Shown: piece by piece, positions 47,861 through 56,248 of the stretch
How the letters are laid out: each line of letters begins with the position of its first letter
Position numbering within the stretch: position 1 is the stretch's first letter
NCBI GenBank assembly: GCA_031291075.1
Contig: JARLJS010000095.1
Coordinates: forward strand, 25,240-89,239
Direction: 5' to 3'
Origin: Nevskia sp.
Lineage (GTDB): Bacteria > Pseudomonadota > Gammaproteobacteria > Nevskiales > Nevskiaceae
Length of the DNA: 64,000 nt
The notes under the pieces: generated by a model
Databases searched by the model: none
Seen by the model: the letters and a program-made list of their open reading frames with translations, nothing else
Told to the model about the DNA's origin: nothing
Position numbers and translations under genes: made by a program

Positions 47861-48905
47861 CCCGGCCAGCATCACCTCGAACCAGGACGGCGGGCCCGTC
47901 GCCCTCTACCGGCTGGCGCCGGAGCGCGCCGCGCGGCGCCTGCTGTCGCGCCAGCTGAAACAGGCCGAGGCGGCCGGGCAACGCCTGGCCGCGGGAGAGG
48001 ACCCGGAGGCGCTGCACGACTTCCGCGTCGCCTTGCGTCGCTTCCGTTCGCTGGAGCGCGCCCATCGCACCTGGCTGGGCGACGCCATGCCCAAGAAGCT
48101 GCGTAAGCGCCTCAAGCTGCTGGTGCACAGCACCGGCCCGGCGCGCGACAGCGAGGTGCAGCTCGAATGGCTCGACGCGCAGCGCGCGGCGCTGCGTCCC
48201 AACCAGCGGCCGGGCCACCACTGGCTGCGCTGCCGGCTGGAGGAACGGCAGCGGCGCGGCTATACCGAGGTGCGCTCCTGCCTGGCCTCGGAGTTTATCG
48301 GCCTGAGCCTGGCGCTGCGGCGGGCGCTGGCGGTGCCGGCCCAAACCTCGCCGATGAGCTTCGCCCGCGTCAGCGGCGAGCAGCTCAAGCCGCTGCTGAA
48401 GGAGTTGCGCGGGGAATTCGCCGCCGTCTCCGGCGAGGACGGGGTGCAGCATATCCACGCCGCGCGCCTGCTGGTGAAGCGCGCGCGCTACCTGCTGGAG
48501 CCGGTGGCGGCGGCTTTCGACGGCGGCGAGGCGCTGGTACGCGAGCTGGGCCGCCTGCAGGACCAGCTCGGCTCGATCCACGACGCCGAGGTGTTGGGCC
48601 AGAGCCTGGTCGAGGCCGCCGAGGCGGCCGGCGCCATGCGCTACCACAGCCTGGTGACGCGCGCGCTGGGCCACGACCTGGAGGAGTTCGGACCGGTGGC
48701 GCGCCGCCGTGGCGACGAGCGCGCCGGCCTCACCGCCCTGGCGCAGCGCGTGCAGGCGGAGTTCCAGCAGACGCGCGCCAGGCTCCACGCGGACATCCGC
48801 GCCGGCCGCGTCGAAGACCTCCTGCTGCGCGTGGATGCGGCGGTGGAAGCCCTGGCGCCGGCCGACGAGCCGGCCGAGTCCGCCGCCCAGCACGCCTTCG
48901 AATGA
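47853..48905 (+). CDS. CHAD domain protein
   Basis: A 350-residue, Arg/His-rich, mostly helical protein. CHAD signatures are ALHDFRVALRRFRSLERA (about residues 52-70) and VQHIHAARLLVKRARYLLEPVAAAF (about 204-228), plus a LGRLQDQLGSIHDAEVL stretch. CHAD domains bind polyphosphate. No CYTH domain is fused, unlike many CHAD proteins. It overlaps the ATPase gene upstream and precedes waaF by 9 nt. Confidence 0.9.
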   Translation: MTDPASITSNQDGGPVALYRLAPERAARRLLSRQLKQAEAAGQRLAAGEDPEALHDFRVALRRFRSLERAHRTWLGDAMPKKLRKRLKLLVHSTGPARDSEVQLEWLDAQRAALRPNQRPGHHWLRCRLEERQRRGYTEVRSCLASEFIGLSLALRRALAVPAQTSPMSFARVSGEQLKPLLKELRGEFAAVSGEDGVQHIHAARLLVKRARYLLEPVAAAFDGGEALVRELGRLQDQLGSIHDAEVLGQSLVEAAEAAGAMRYHSLVTRALGHDLEEFGPVARRRGDERAGLTALAQRVQAEFQQTRARLHADIRAGRVEDLLLRVDAAVEALAPADEPAESAAQHAFE

Positions 48906-48914
48906 TCGCTGCGA

Positions 48915-49919
48915 ATGAGCGATGACATCCTCGTCGTCGGCCCGTCCTGGGTCGGCGATATGGTGATGGCGCAGGCCCTGTTCGCGCGCCTGCGCCAGCG
49001 CAGCCCGCAAGCCGCGATCGACGTGCTGGCGCCGGGCTGGTCGCTGCCGATCCTGGCGCGAATGCCCGAGGTGCGCGCCGGTATCGAGCTGCCGGCCGGT
49101 CACGGCCAGCTTGGCCTGGGGTTGCGCCGGCGCATCGGCCGCGCGCTGCGGGGCAAGGCGTATGCGCAGGCCATCGTGCTGCCGGGTTCGTGGAAGTCGG
49201 CGCTGGTGCCGTATTTCGCCGGCATCCCGCGCCGCACCGGCTACCGGCGCGAGTTCCGCTACGGCGTGCTCAACGACCTGCGTCCGCTCGACCGGCAGCG
49301 GCTGCCCACCACGGTGCAGCAGTTCCTGGCGCTGGCCGAGGAGGGCGCCGTGACGGAGGCGCCGCCCTTGCCGCGGCCGCGCCTGCGGGCGGACCCCGGG
49401 CGCATTCCCGCCCTGCAACAGCAGCTCGGACTCGACCCGCGGCGGCCGGCAGTGGCGCTGATGCCGGGCGCGGAATACGGGCCGGCCAAGCGCTGGCCGG
49501 AGCAGCAATACGCGGAACTGGCCGGGCGCCTGGTGGAGCAGGATCGGCAGGTGTGGGTGCTGGGCTCGGCCAAGGAGCGCGAGCTGGGCGCCGCCATCGC
49601 GGGCGACCGCGCCGGTATCCACAACCTGTGCGGGCGCACCCAGCTGGTTGACGTGATCGACCTGCTGGCCGCTGCCGGCGCCGCGGTAACCAACGATTCC
49701 GGCCTGATGCACGTCGCCGCGGCGGTCGGCACGCGCCTGGTGGCGATCTACGGCAGCTCCTCGCCGCAGATGACGCCGCCGCTGTCGCCGCAGGCGCGGG
49801 TGCTGTACCTGCACCTGTCGTGCAGCCCCTGCTTCGAACGCACCTGCCCGCTGGGGCACCTGAACTGTCTGCGCCAGATCACGGTGGAGCAGGTGCTCGA
49901 TGCATTGGCAAAGGATTAG
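48915..49919 (+). CDS. waaF: lipopolysaccharide heptosyltransferase II
   Basis: A 334-residue GT9-family enzyme that adds the second heptose to the LPS inner core. Family segments are VGPSWVGDMVMAQALFARLRQ near the N-terminus, VALMPGAEYGPAKRWPEQQYAEL near residue 175, and AVTNDSGLMHVAAAVGTRLVAIYGSSSP near 256. HLSCSPCFERTCPLGHLNCL is the usual Cys-rich closing region. It lies 9 nt after the CHAD gene. It works with hldD and hldE in the same locus; waaC is not in the window. Confidence 0.94.
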   Translation: MSDDILVVGPSWVGDMVMAQALFARLRQRSPQAAIDVLAPGWSLPILARMPEVRAGIELPAGHGQLGLGLRRRIGRALRGKAYAQAIVLPGSWKSALVPYFAGIPRRTGYRREFRYGVLNDLRPLDRQRLPTTVQQFLALAEEGAVTEAPPLPRPRLRADPGRIPALQQQLGLDPRRPAVALMPGAEYGPAKRWPEQQYAELAGRLVEQDRQVWVLGSAKERELGAAIAGDRAGIHNLCGRTQLVDVIDLLAAAGAAVTNDSGLMHVAAAVGTRLVAIYGSSSPQMTPPLSPQARVLYLHLSCSPCFERTCPLGHLNCLRQITVEQVLDALAKD

Positions 49920-49935
49920 GCGAGGACATGCTGTT

Positions 49936-50044
49936 CCCCTCTCCCGCGAGCGGGAGAGGGGTGGGGGAGAGGGGCTTTTCTTGCGTGAACGAAAGCCCCT
50001 CTCCCGGCCCTGCGGGCCACCCTCTCCCGCAAGCGGGAGAGGGG
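49936..50044. repeat. dispersed palindromic repeat, CTCTCCCGC family
   Basis: Ends are CCCCTCTCCCGCGAGCGGG and CCCTCTCCCGCAAGCGGG. The middle holds GAGAGGGGCTTTTCTTGCG paired with GAAAGCCCCTCTCCC, and a GGCCCTGCGGGCC palindrome. A related copy is inside 59187-59459. It lies between waaF and the OprB-type gene. Confidence 0.8.
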
Positions 50045-50166
50045 AACTTCAACGCGGCACGGTCGCTGTGACCCCGAACACACCTTCCTTTGGCACGCTT
50101 TGCGCAGCATGATGGGCGTACAAGACATCGAACCGGCGCATGCCGGCTGGGGCGGGGGCCACTAGC

Positions 50167-51450
50167 ATGAAGGGAGAGCCACGGGGCTGCGCGCGGGTAT
50201 TGCTGTGCCTGGGCGTGCTGCTGCTGTCGCCCGCGGTACGGGCGGACGGCACGCTCACCGGCGACTGGAACGGCGGACGGGCGGCACTGCAGCAGCGCGG
50301 CATCGATCCCGTGCTCGGCTACGGCTCGGAAGTCGCCTACAACGCCAGCGGCGGCGACCACTCCACCGCGCGCTATACCGACCAGTGGGTGTTCGGCGGC
50401 GGCTTCGACCTGCAGGCTCTGTTCGGCCTGCCGGCGGCGAACGCCCGCATCACCCTCACCGACCGCAACGGCCGCAACCTCAGCGACGACGCGCACCTGG
50501 GCACGCTGCAGGAGGTGCAGGAAGTGTACGGCCGCGGCCAGACGCTGCTGCTGACCCAGTTCTGGTACCGCCAGTCCTTCGCCGGCGGCGGTGCGGACCT
50601 CAAGCTCGGGCGCATGCCGGCGGGCGAGGACTTCGCCAGCTTCGCCTGCGACTTCGAGAACCTCAGTTTCTGCGGCTCGCAGCCGGGTGATCTCTACGGC
50701 AACTACTGGTACAACTGGCCGGTGAGCTCGTGGGCGGCGCGCCTCAAGCTGCAGCTCGGCGGTGATGTCGACGCGCGGCTCGGCATCTACCAGGTCGATC
50801 CGGCCTATGTCGACACGCAGTGGGAGCGACACAGCGGCTGGAAGATCGAGAACCCGGGCGGGACCGCCGGCGCGCTGATCCCATTGCAGCTCGACTGGTC
50901 GCCGGCGTTCGGCGCGGAACGGCTCGCCGGCCAGTACGCCGCCGGCCTGTGGTACAGCACGGCGCCGGCGAATGACGTCCTGCTCGACAGCGGCGGCCAG
51001 CCGGCCGTCCTGACCGGCGCGACGCCGCTGGTGCGTCACGGCAGCTATGGCGGCTATCTCGACCTGCAGCAGGCCCTCGGCGGCGGCGTCAAGGGATTCC
51101 TGCGTGCGGTCCAGGCCGACCGCCGCACCTCCACCGTCGACAGCCAGGTCACGCTGGGCCTGGTCTGCACCGGCTTCTGGCGCGCCCGCCCGCAGGACGA
51201 TGCCGCGCTGGCGCTGGCGCGCAGCCACGTCAACGGCCGCGTCGCCGACGGCGAGCGCCTGCAGGACCAGCTCACGCCTGGCACGGTGGCGGTGCAGACC
51301 TCGGAATATGTCGGCGAGTTGTATTACTCCTGGCACGCCCTGCCCGGGCTGGTGCTGCGGCCGGACCTGCAGTACGTCCTCCATCCCGGCGGCAGCAGCC
51401 GCAACGACGACGCCCTGGTGCTCGGGCTGAAGACCCAGGTGGCGTTTTGA
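50167..51450 (+). CDS. OprB-type carbohydrate porin
   Basis: A 427-residue outer-membrane porin. Signal peptide to about residue 26 (VRA-DG). The mature start GTLTGDWNGGRAALQQRGIDPVLGY is the OprB family opening. DFASFACDFENLSFCGSQPG and GNYWYNWPVSSW follow. The last residue is Phe, as for barrel proteins. OprB proteins admit glucose and related sugars. The ATG at 50167 is chosen since the hydrophobic signal starts there; an ATG nine codons earlier is possible. Confidence 0.88.
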   Translation: MKGEPRGCARVLLCLGVLLLSPAVRADGTLTGDWNGGRAALQQRGIDPVLGYGSEVAYNASGGDHSTARYTDQWVFGGGFDLQALFGLPAANARITLTDRNGRNLSDDAHLGTLQEVQEVYGRGQTLLLTQFWYRQSFAGGGADLKLGRMPAGEDFASFACDFENLSFCGSQPGDLYGNYWYNWPVSSWAARLKLQLGGDVDARLGIYQVDPAYVDTQWERHSGWKIENPGGTAGALIPLQLDWSPAFGAERLAGQYAAGLWYSTAPANDVLLDSGGQPAVLTGATPLVRHGSYGGYLDLQQALGGGVKGFLRAVQADRRTSTVDSQVTLGLVCTGFWRARPQDDAALALARSHVNGRVADGERLQDQLTPGTVAVQTSEYVGELYYSWHALPGLVLRPDLQYVLHPGGSSRNDDALVLGLKTQVAF

Positions 51451-51540
51451 CGCCTCGCTAAGCCCATGAATTGACGCGGGAATCGTTGGCGGTATCGCCC
51501 CGCGCCCGGAATTGGCCACGCCGCTGGCCGCTGGCGGGCT

Positions 51541-51575
51541 TATAATGGCAAGGGCCGCCTCGAGCGGCCTTTTCT
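51541..51575 (+). promoter_or_regulatory. ilvE -10 box and leader hairpin
   Basis: TATAAT at 51541-51546 is a consensus -10 box, but no -35 at normal spacing is visible. Six bases further, GGCCGC (51553-51558) and GCGGCC (51564-51569) form a hairpin followed by TTTTCTTT. This looks like an intrinsic terminator inside the leader, or a stop for upstream transcripts. Confidence 0.55.
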
Positions 51576-51599
51576 TTCGAAAGTTGAGAGGACCCTGCG

Positions 51600-52562
51600 A
51601 TGACGACGATGGCCGACCGCGACGGCTTCATCTGGTACGACGGCGAACTGATTCCCTGGCGGGACGCGACCACCCACGTCCTGACCTACACGCTGCACTA
51701 CGGCGTCGGTTGCTTCGAAGGGGTCCGCGCCTACGCCACGCCCAAGGGCACCGCCGTGTTCCGCCTGGAGGATCACACCCGCCGCCTGTTCAACTCGGCC
51801 AAGATCCTCGGCATGAAGATCCCGTTCTCGCCGGAACAGGTGAACGAGGCCCAGCTCGAGGTGCTGCGTGCCAACAAGCTCAAGGAGGCGTATATCCGCC
51901 CGATGGTGTTCTACGGCGCCGAGGGCATGGGCCTGCGCGCCGACAACCTCAAGGTGCACCTGATCGTGGCCGCCTGGACCTGGGGCGTCTACCTGGGCGC
52001 CGACAACATCGAGCGCGGCATCCGCGTGAAAACCAGTTCCTACTCGCGCCACCACGTCAATGCCGCGCTGTGCCGCGCCAAGGCCAACGCCAACTATCTC
52101 AACTCGATGCTGGCGCTGAACGAGGCCCTGCGCGACGGCTACGACGAGGCGGTGATGCTCGACCCCGCCGGCTACATCGCCGAAGGCTCGGCCGAGAACA
52201 TCTTCCTGGTGCAGGACGGCGCGCTGCACACGCCGGACGTCACCTCCGCGCTCGACGGCATCACCCGCCGCACCGTGATCCAGCTCGCGCAGGACGCCGG
52301 CATCAAGGTCCACGAGCGGCGCCTGACCCGCGACGAGCTGTACATCTCCGACGAGGCCTTCTTCACCGGCACCGCCGCCGAGGTGATGCCGATCCGCGAG
52401 GCCGACAACCGCTGCGTCGGCTCCGGCAAGCGCGGCCCGGTCACCGAGAAGCTGCAGAAGGCCTACGCCGCCCAGGTCAAGGGCGAGCGTGCCGAGTACC
52501 CGGAGTGGCTCAGCCTGGTCAACGAGCCGGCGGTGGCGCAGAAGAAGAGCGTTGCTGCGTGA
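51600..52562 (+). CDS. ilvE: branched-chain amino-acid aminotransferase
   Basis: A 320-residue class IV PLP aminotransferase that makes or breaks leucine, isoleucine and valine. Signatures are HYGVGCFEGVRAY, the PLP-lysine segment CRAKANANYLNS near residue 160, EGSAENIFLV, and ITRRTVIQLA. Length is normal (E. coli 309). GAGAGGACC before the ATG is the ribosome binding site. It stands between the OprB-type gene and hldE; in related genomes ilvE often lies near glnE and waaF, which fits this locus. Confidence 0.95.
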   Translation: MTTMADRDGFIWYDGELIPWRDATTHVLTYTLHYGVGCFEGVRAYATPKGTAVFRLEDHTRRLFNSAKILGMKIPFSPEQVNEAQLEVLRANKLKEAYIRPMVFYGAEGMGLRADNLKVHLIVAAWTWGVYLGADNIERGIRVKTSSYSRHHVNAALCRAKANANYLNSMLALNEALRDGYDEAVMLDPAGYIAEGSAENIFLVQDGALHTPDVTSALDGITRRTVIQLAQDAGIKVHERRLTRDELYISDEAFFTGTAAEVMPIREADNRCVGSGKRGPVTEKLQKAYAAQVKGERAEYPEWLSLVNEPAVAQKKSVAA

Positions 52563-52568
52563 TCCGTG

Positions 52569-52594
52569 AGGCGGGAGGCGGGAGGCGGGAGGCG
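52569..52594 (+). repeat. short tandem repeat AGGCGGG
   Basis: Three perfect AGGCGGG units and a partial fourth lie 7 nt after ilvE. Seven-base units in a non-coding spacer are prone to copy-number change. Confidence 0.7.
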
Positions 52595-52704
52595 CGAACG
52601 GCGCTGCCCGTAACCGCCTTCCTGCCGCACGTGCCCGCAGTTCGCGGTTTCAGGACCATGCGCGAACGAGTCTTCCCGCTTTTCCGCACCTCCCACCTCC
52701 CACA

Positions 52705-54135
52705 ATGCTGACCGCTTTACCCGAATTCGACCGCGCGCGCGTGCTGGTCGCCGGCGACGTCATGCTGGACCGCTACTGGCAGGGCCCCACCTCGCGCATC
52801 TCGCCCGAGGCGCCGGTGCCGGTGGTGCGCATCCAGAAGGACGAGACCCGCCCCGGCGGCGCCGCCAACGTGGCGCTCAACGTCGCCGGCCTCGGTGGCC
52901 GCGCGCGCCTGCTCGGCGTGGTCGGCCGTGACGACGCGGCGGAGCAGCTGCGGCGCGAGGTGGTCGCGCGCGGCGTCGAGCCGCTGTTCGTCCAGGCGGC
53001 GCAGCGCCCGACCATCACCAAGCTGCGCGTGCTGTCGCGCCACCAGCAGCTGATCCGGCTGGACTTCGAGGAGTCGCTGTCGCAGGTCGGCGCCTTCAAC
53101 CGATTCGACTTCCTGGAGCGCTTCCGCGCCGCGCTGGACGAGGCCCAGGTGGTGATCCTGTCGGACTACGGCAAGGGCACCCTGGCCGACGTCTCGGACC
53201 TGATCGCCGCGGCGCGCCGCGGCGGGCGGGCGGTGCTGATCGACCCCAAGGGCAACGATTGGCGGCCGTATCGCGGCGCCACCCTCATCACACCCAACCT
53301 GGCGGAGCTGGAAGCGGTGGTCGGGCCGTGCCCGGACCAGGCCAGCATCGTCGCCAAAGGCGGCGCGCTGCGCGACGAGCTGGGGCTGGAGGCGCTGCTG
53401 GTGACGCGCAGCGAGCAGGGCATGACCCTGCTGGTGCCCGGCCACGAGCCGCTGCACCTGCCGACCGAGGCGCGCGAGGTGTTCGACGTCACCGGCGCCG
53501 GCGACACCGTCATCGCCACCCTGGGCGCGGCGCTGGCCGCCGGTCACGACTTCGCCCATGCCGCGCGTGTCGCCAACCTGGCCGCCGGCATCGTCGTCGG
53601 CAAGCTCGGCACCGCCACCGTCAGCAGCGCCGAGCTGGCGCGCGCCATGCGCCGCACCCACGACGAGGACAGCGGCGTGCTGAGCGAGGAGCAGCTGCTG
53701 GAATACGTCGCCACGGCGCGCGCGCAGGGGCAGGTGGTGGTGATGACCAACGGCTGCTTCGACCTGCTGCACGTCGGCCACGTGCGCTACCTGGAGGCGG
53801 CGCGCAAGCTCGGCGACGTGCTGATCGTCGCGGTCAACGACGACGACTCGGTCAAGCGCCTCAAGGGCCCGTCGCGGCCGGTCAACCAGGTGGCCGACCG
53901 TATGCGCGTGCTCGCCGCGCTGAAATGCGTGGACTGGGTGGTGCCGTTCGGCGAGGACACGCCGCGGCGTCTGATCTCGCGCGTGCTGCCGGACCTGCTG
54001 GTCAAGGGCGGCGACTACAAGCCGGAACAGGTCGCCGGCTACGAGGAGGTCACCGCCAACGGCGGCCAGGTGGTGATCCTCGACTTCCACGCCGGCTACT
54101 CCACCACCGGCATGATCGAGCGGACGCGGTCGTAA
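52705..54135 (+). CDS. hldE: bifunctional heptose-7-phosphate kinase/heptose-1-phosphate adenylyltransferase
   Basis: A 476-residue fusion that makes ADP-D-glycero-beta-D-manno-heptose. The N-terminal ribokinase-like kinase has [23 protein letters not shown] and the [18 protein letters not shown] catalytic motif (about residues 258-275). The C-terminal nucleotidyltransferase begins near residue 340, with [26 protein letters not shown] (HVGH signature). Length matches E. coli HldE (477). It provides the substrate for the hldD epimerase in the same locus. Confidence 0.96.
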   Translation: MLTALPEFDRARVLVAGDVMLDRYWQGPTSRISPEAPVPVVRIQKDETRPGGAANVALNVAGLGGRARLLGVVGRDDAAEQLRREVVARGVEPLFVQAAQRPTITKLRVLSRHQQLIRLDFEESLSQVGAFNRFDFLERFRAALDEAQVVILSDYGKGTLADVSDLIAAARRGGRAVLIDPKGNDWRPYRGATLITPNLAELEAVVGPCPDQASIVAKGGALRDELGLEALLVTRSEQGMTLLVPGHEPLHLPTEAREVFDVTGAGDTVIATLGAALAAGHDFAHAARVANLAAGIVVGKLGTATVSSAELARAMRRTHDEDSGVLSEEQLLEYVATARAQGQVVVMTNGCFDLLHVGHVRYLEAARKLGDVLIVAVNDDDSVKRLKGPSRPVNQVADRMRVLAALKCVDWVVPFGEDTPRRLISRVLPDLLVKGGDYKPEQVAGYEEVTANGGQVVILDFHAGYSTTGMIERTRS

Positions 54136-54470
54136 ATCCGCCCGTGTCTTCGTCAGACCGGCGCAAGCCGGTATCCAGGGCCTTGAGCCGCGTCGCCTGA
54201 GTTCTGCATGCCGGCTTGCCCCGGCATGACGGCCCGCCTTCTCCCCAAATTGGAACCGACCCGGCCGCTCCACGCGGTCGCGGCGTTTTTAGAGCCAGTT
54301 CACATTTCGGCGCCGTCATTTGTGAGGCGACCCCGCCGCGACGTGACGCAGCGCGCACTCCGCCCTTCGACCCGCTGCTAGAGTCCACCGCACTCCGGCA
54401 ACACGGCGCTGCTAAGGTGCCGGCTCCGGTATCGGACTTACACCCACTGGAGGGTGTTGGGAGGACGATC
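54136..54470. other. non-coding gap with palindromic repeat remnants
   Basis: This 335-nt gap holds GTCAGACCGGCGCAAGCCGG followed by TATCCAGGG (about 54152-54180) and CATGCCGGCTTGCCCCGGCATG (54208-54229). Both are members of the GTCxTxCCGGCGxAAGCCGG family. No gene is seen. The last 20 nt contain the ribosome binding site of the small gene at 54471. Confidence 0.6.
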
Positions 54471-54617
54471 ATGCGCAGGGACGATTTCCGGCTGAACGGG
54501 GGTGCCATCGACGTGACAGCGAAGAAACTGTGGGCCGCGCTGCTGACGCTGGCGACGCTGGCCCTGATCCTCTATGCAGCGGCCACCGCCGCGCGCAGCG
54601 TCGCCGCTAGTTTTTAG
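54471..54617 (+). CDS. small single-span membrane peptide
   Basis: A 48-residue frame with GGGAGGACG nine bases before the ATG. After a charged start (MRRDDFRLNGGAIDVTAKK), one hydrophobic helix (LWAALLTLATLALILYAAATAA) and a short SVAASF tail follow. Such a good ribosome binding site supports real translation. It overlaps the convergent AhpD-like gene by 11 nt. No function can be assigned. Confidence 0.45.
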   Translation: MRRDDFRLNGGAIDVTAKKLWAALLTLATLALILYAAATAARSVAASF

Positions 54618-55155
54618 GCTGCGCGGGAAACCGCGGGGCGCCCGGCTGCAGGTCCATGCGCGTCGCGTTCACCACGTAGGACACCATGCGGTAGAAGCCG
54701 GCCAGCATCAGCAGCTCGATGAGCTGCGCCTCGTCGTAGGCCTCGCGCAGCCGGGCCCACAGCGCATCGCCGACGTCCTGCTGCCGCTGCAGTTCCTCGC
54801 ACAGCCGCAGCAGCAGCAGCTCGTTCGCGCCCCAGGCCGCGTCGTCGCGGTGCACCGTCGCCGCGACCTGCTGCGGCGTGAACTGCGCCTTGGCGCCGTA
54901 CGCCGCCACGTGCACGCCCCATTCGTACTCCGCCCCGCACAGCGCGCAGGTGCGCAGGATCACCAGCTCGCGCTCGCGCAGCGAAATGCTGCCGCGGTCC
55001 AGCAGGCCGCCGGCGATCATGCGCGACAGCACGCGCGGGTTGCGCGCCACCGTGCGGAAGATGTTCAGCGGCGGCAGGCCGCGCATCACGCGGTCGAAGT
55101 CCTGCTGCAGTCCGGCGGAATAGGGCGGGTCGACCGGCGCGATGCGGGGCGGCAT
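54607..55155 (-). CDS. carboxymuconolactone decarboxylase family (AhpD-like) protein
   Basis: A 182-residue protein starting MPPRIAPVDPPYSAG. Family features are LPPLNIFRTVARNPRVL, REREL(V)ILRTCALCGAEYEWGVH with a Cys-x-x-Glu-type active site near residue 95, and DAWLRELL-type helix AYDEAQLIELLMLAGFYRMVSYV. Proteins of this kind act as peroxidase-linked AhpD-like or decarboxylase proteins. Only one Cys of the AhpD Cys-x-x-Cys pair is seen. AGGAG precedes the ATG. It is divergent from an HxlR regulator across a palindromic site. Confidence 0.85.
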   Translation of the reverse strand: MPPRIAPVDPPYSAGLQQDFDRVMRGLPPLNIFRTVARNPRVLSRMIAGGLLDRGSISLRERELVILRTCALCGAEYEWGVHVAAYGAKAQFTPQQVAATVHRDDAAWGANELLLLRLCEELQRQQDVGDALWARLREAYDEAQLIELLMLAGFYRMVSYVVNATRMDLQPGAPRFPAQPKN

Positions 55156-55181
55156 GGCATGCTCTCCTGTGCTACGATAAT

Positions 55182-55198
55182 CGAAGCATAATGCTTCG
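55182..55198. promoter_or_regulatory. palindromic operator between AhpD-like and HxlR genes
   Basis: CGAAGCAT, one A, then ATGCTTCG: an 8-bp perfect inverted repeat. It lies 17 nt before the HxlR start and 26 nt from the AhpD-like start, so a dimer of the regulator could control both. Confidence 0.7.
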
Positions 55199-55215
55199 GA
55201 AACAGTAGCGCAACC

Positions 55216-55575
55216 ATGACCGCCTCCCGTCCCATTCCCCGCCCCGGCCGCCGCGTGCGCGGCTCCGCCAGCGGCCGTCCCGTCATGGCGCTGCTCGACC
55301 TGCTCGGGCGGCGCTGGACCCTGCGCGTGATCTGGGAGCTGCGCGACGGCCCGCTGGTGTTCCGCGAGCTGCAGGCCCGCTGCGGCGGCATCTCGCCGTC
55401 GGTGCTCAACACCCGGTTGTCGGAGTTGCGGGAGAACCGGCTGCTGGAGGCGGGGGAGGCGGGTTATGCGCTCACCGCGCTGGGCGTGGAGCTGCTGGAG
55501 CTGTTCGGGCCGGTGGACCGGTGGGCGGAGAGGTGGGCGGCGGCGCTGGGTGGGGCGCGGCGGCGCGGTGCGTAG
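55216..55575 (+). CDS. HxlR family transcriptional regulator
   Basis: A 119-residue winged-helix regulator. Signatures are LLGRRWTLRVIWELRDGPLVFRELQARCGGISPSVLNTRLSELRENRLL, the HxlR core. No effector Cys pair is obvious; the single Cys in RCGGIS is at the position of the redox Cys in some HxlR (YodB-like) proteins. It is divergent from the AhpD-like gene, so local control of that gene is likely, through the palindrome at 55182-55198. Confidence 0.9.
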   Translation: MTASRPIPRPGRRVRGSASGRPVMALLDLLGRRWTLRVIWELRDGPLVFRELQARCGGISPSVLNTRLSELRENRLLEAGEAGYALTALGVELLELFGPVDRWAERWAAALGGARRRGA

Positions 55576-55587
55576 GTGTGCTGGGTG

Positions 55588-55682
55588 CAAGCCTTCCGTG
55601 GGGTGGGCAAGGCGCAGCGTGCCCACGCGGTGCGACACGGGTGGGGGCCTGGGCTATCCGTTGGCACGCGCTTCGCGTGGCG
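55588..55682. repeat. dispersed repeat, GTGGGCAAGGCGCAGCGTGCCCAC family, copy A
   Basis: The sequence runs GCAAGCCTTCCGTGGGGTGGGCAAGGCGCAGCGTGCCCACG, then about 30 variable bases, then ATCCGTTGGCACGCGCTTCGCGTGG. A near-identical copy is present in inverted direction at 56128-56214, flanking the gene 55716-56024. A third partial copy is at 63676-63760. Confidence 0.8.
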
Positions 55683-55715
55683 GTGGAGCAACAGCGCCGG
55701 GTTCCAGGCGCACCC

Positions 55716-56024
55716 TTATTTTGTCGACTTGCGCACGCGCTCAAAGTGCAACGCGACGTAACTGCCACCCAGGAGCGCGCCCATGACCACCGACAGGAAA
55801 GAGGGCGTCAAGCCCACCGCAACCGGCGCGTGGTGAAGCAACAAAATGCCGGCGACAGCATTGAACAAACCCCAGAAGACATTGGCGAGTGGACGGGAAT
55901 TGCCAATGCCCGGGGGAGAGGCGAACGGCGAAGGAAACGGCTCGCCACGCAGCCCGGCGGCAAGATGAGGAATGCTGTTGCAGAGCAGCGCGCCGGCGAC
56001 GAAATTTTCAAACAGTGCCAGCAT
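55716..56024 (-). CDS. small membrane protein between inverted repeats
   Basis: A 102-residue protein starting MLALFENFVAGALLCNSIPHLAAGLRG. Three hydrophobic spans are seen: near residues 4-22, 47-65 and 74-92. The phrase NSIPHLAAGLRGEPFPSPFASPPG between span one and two is conserved in a widespread but unnamed small family, as I recall it. It is flanked by inverted copies of the dispersed repeat, at 55588-55682 and 56128-56214. Confidence 0.55.
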   Translation of the reverse strand: MLALFENFVAGALLCNSIPHLAAGLRGEPFPSPFASPPGIGNSRPLANVFWGLFNAVAGILLLHHAPVAVGLTPSFLSVVMGALLGGSYVALHFERVRKSTK

Positions 56025-56127
56025 GCTTGATCGGCCCGGTTCATGTAAGGCGGGAGCAGCGTAGCGCATCCAGCCTTGGCGCGGTAGGCAGGGCACTCCT
56101 GCGTTCCTGCCCCTTCATCCACAAGTG

Positions 56128-56214
56128 CCACCACGCGAAGCGTGTGCCAACGGATGACCGTCGCGCGCCGCGTGGGCACGCTGCGCTTTGCCCACCCCAC
56201 GGAAGGCTTGCGCC
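56128..56214. repeat. dispersed repeat, copy B (inverted to copy A)
   Basis: Reverse complement of copy A: the GTGGGCACGCTGCGCTTTGCCCAC core and outer arms match closely, with the variable middle shortened by about nine bases. Faces copy A across the small membrane-protein gene. Confidence 0.8.
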
Positions 56215-56248
56215 GGAATGACGGCAATCGTGTGCAGGGCGCACCCTC

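Noticed and set aside
49936..50044. CRISPR array
   Set aside because: The repeats are palindromes in inverted order with no regular spacers and no cas genes nearby.
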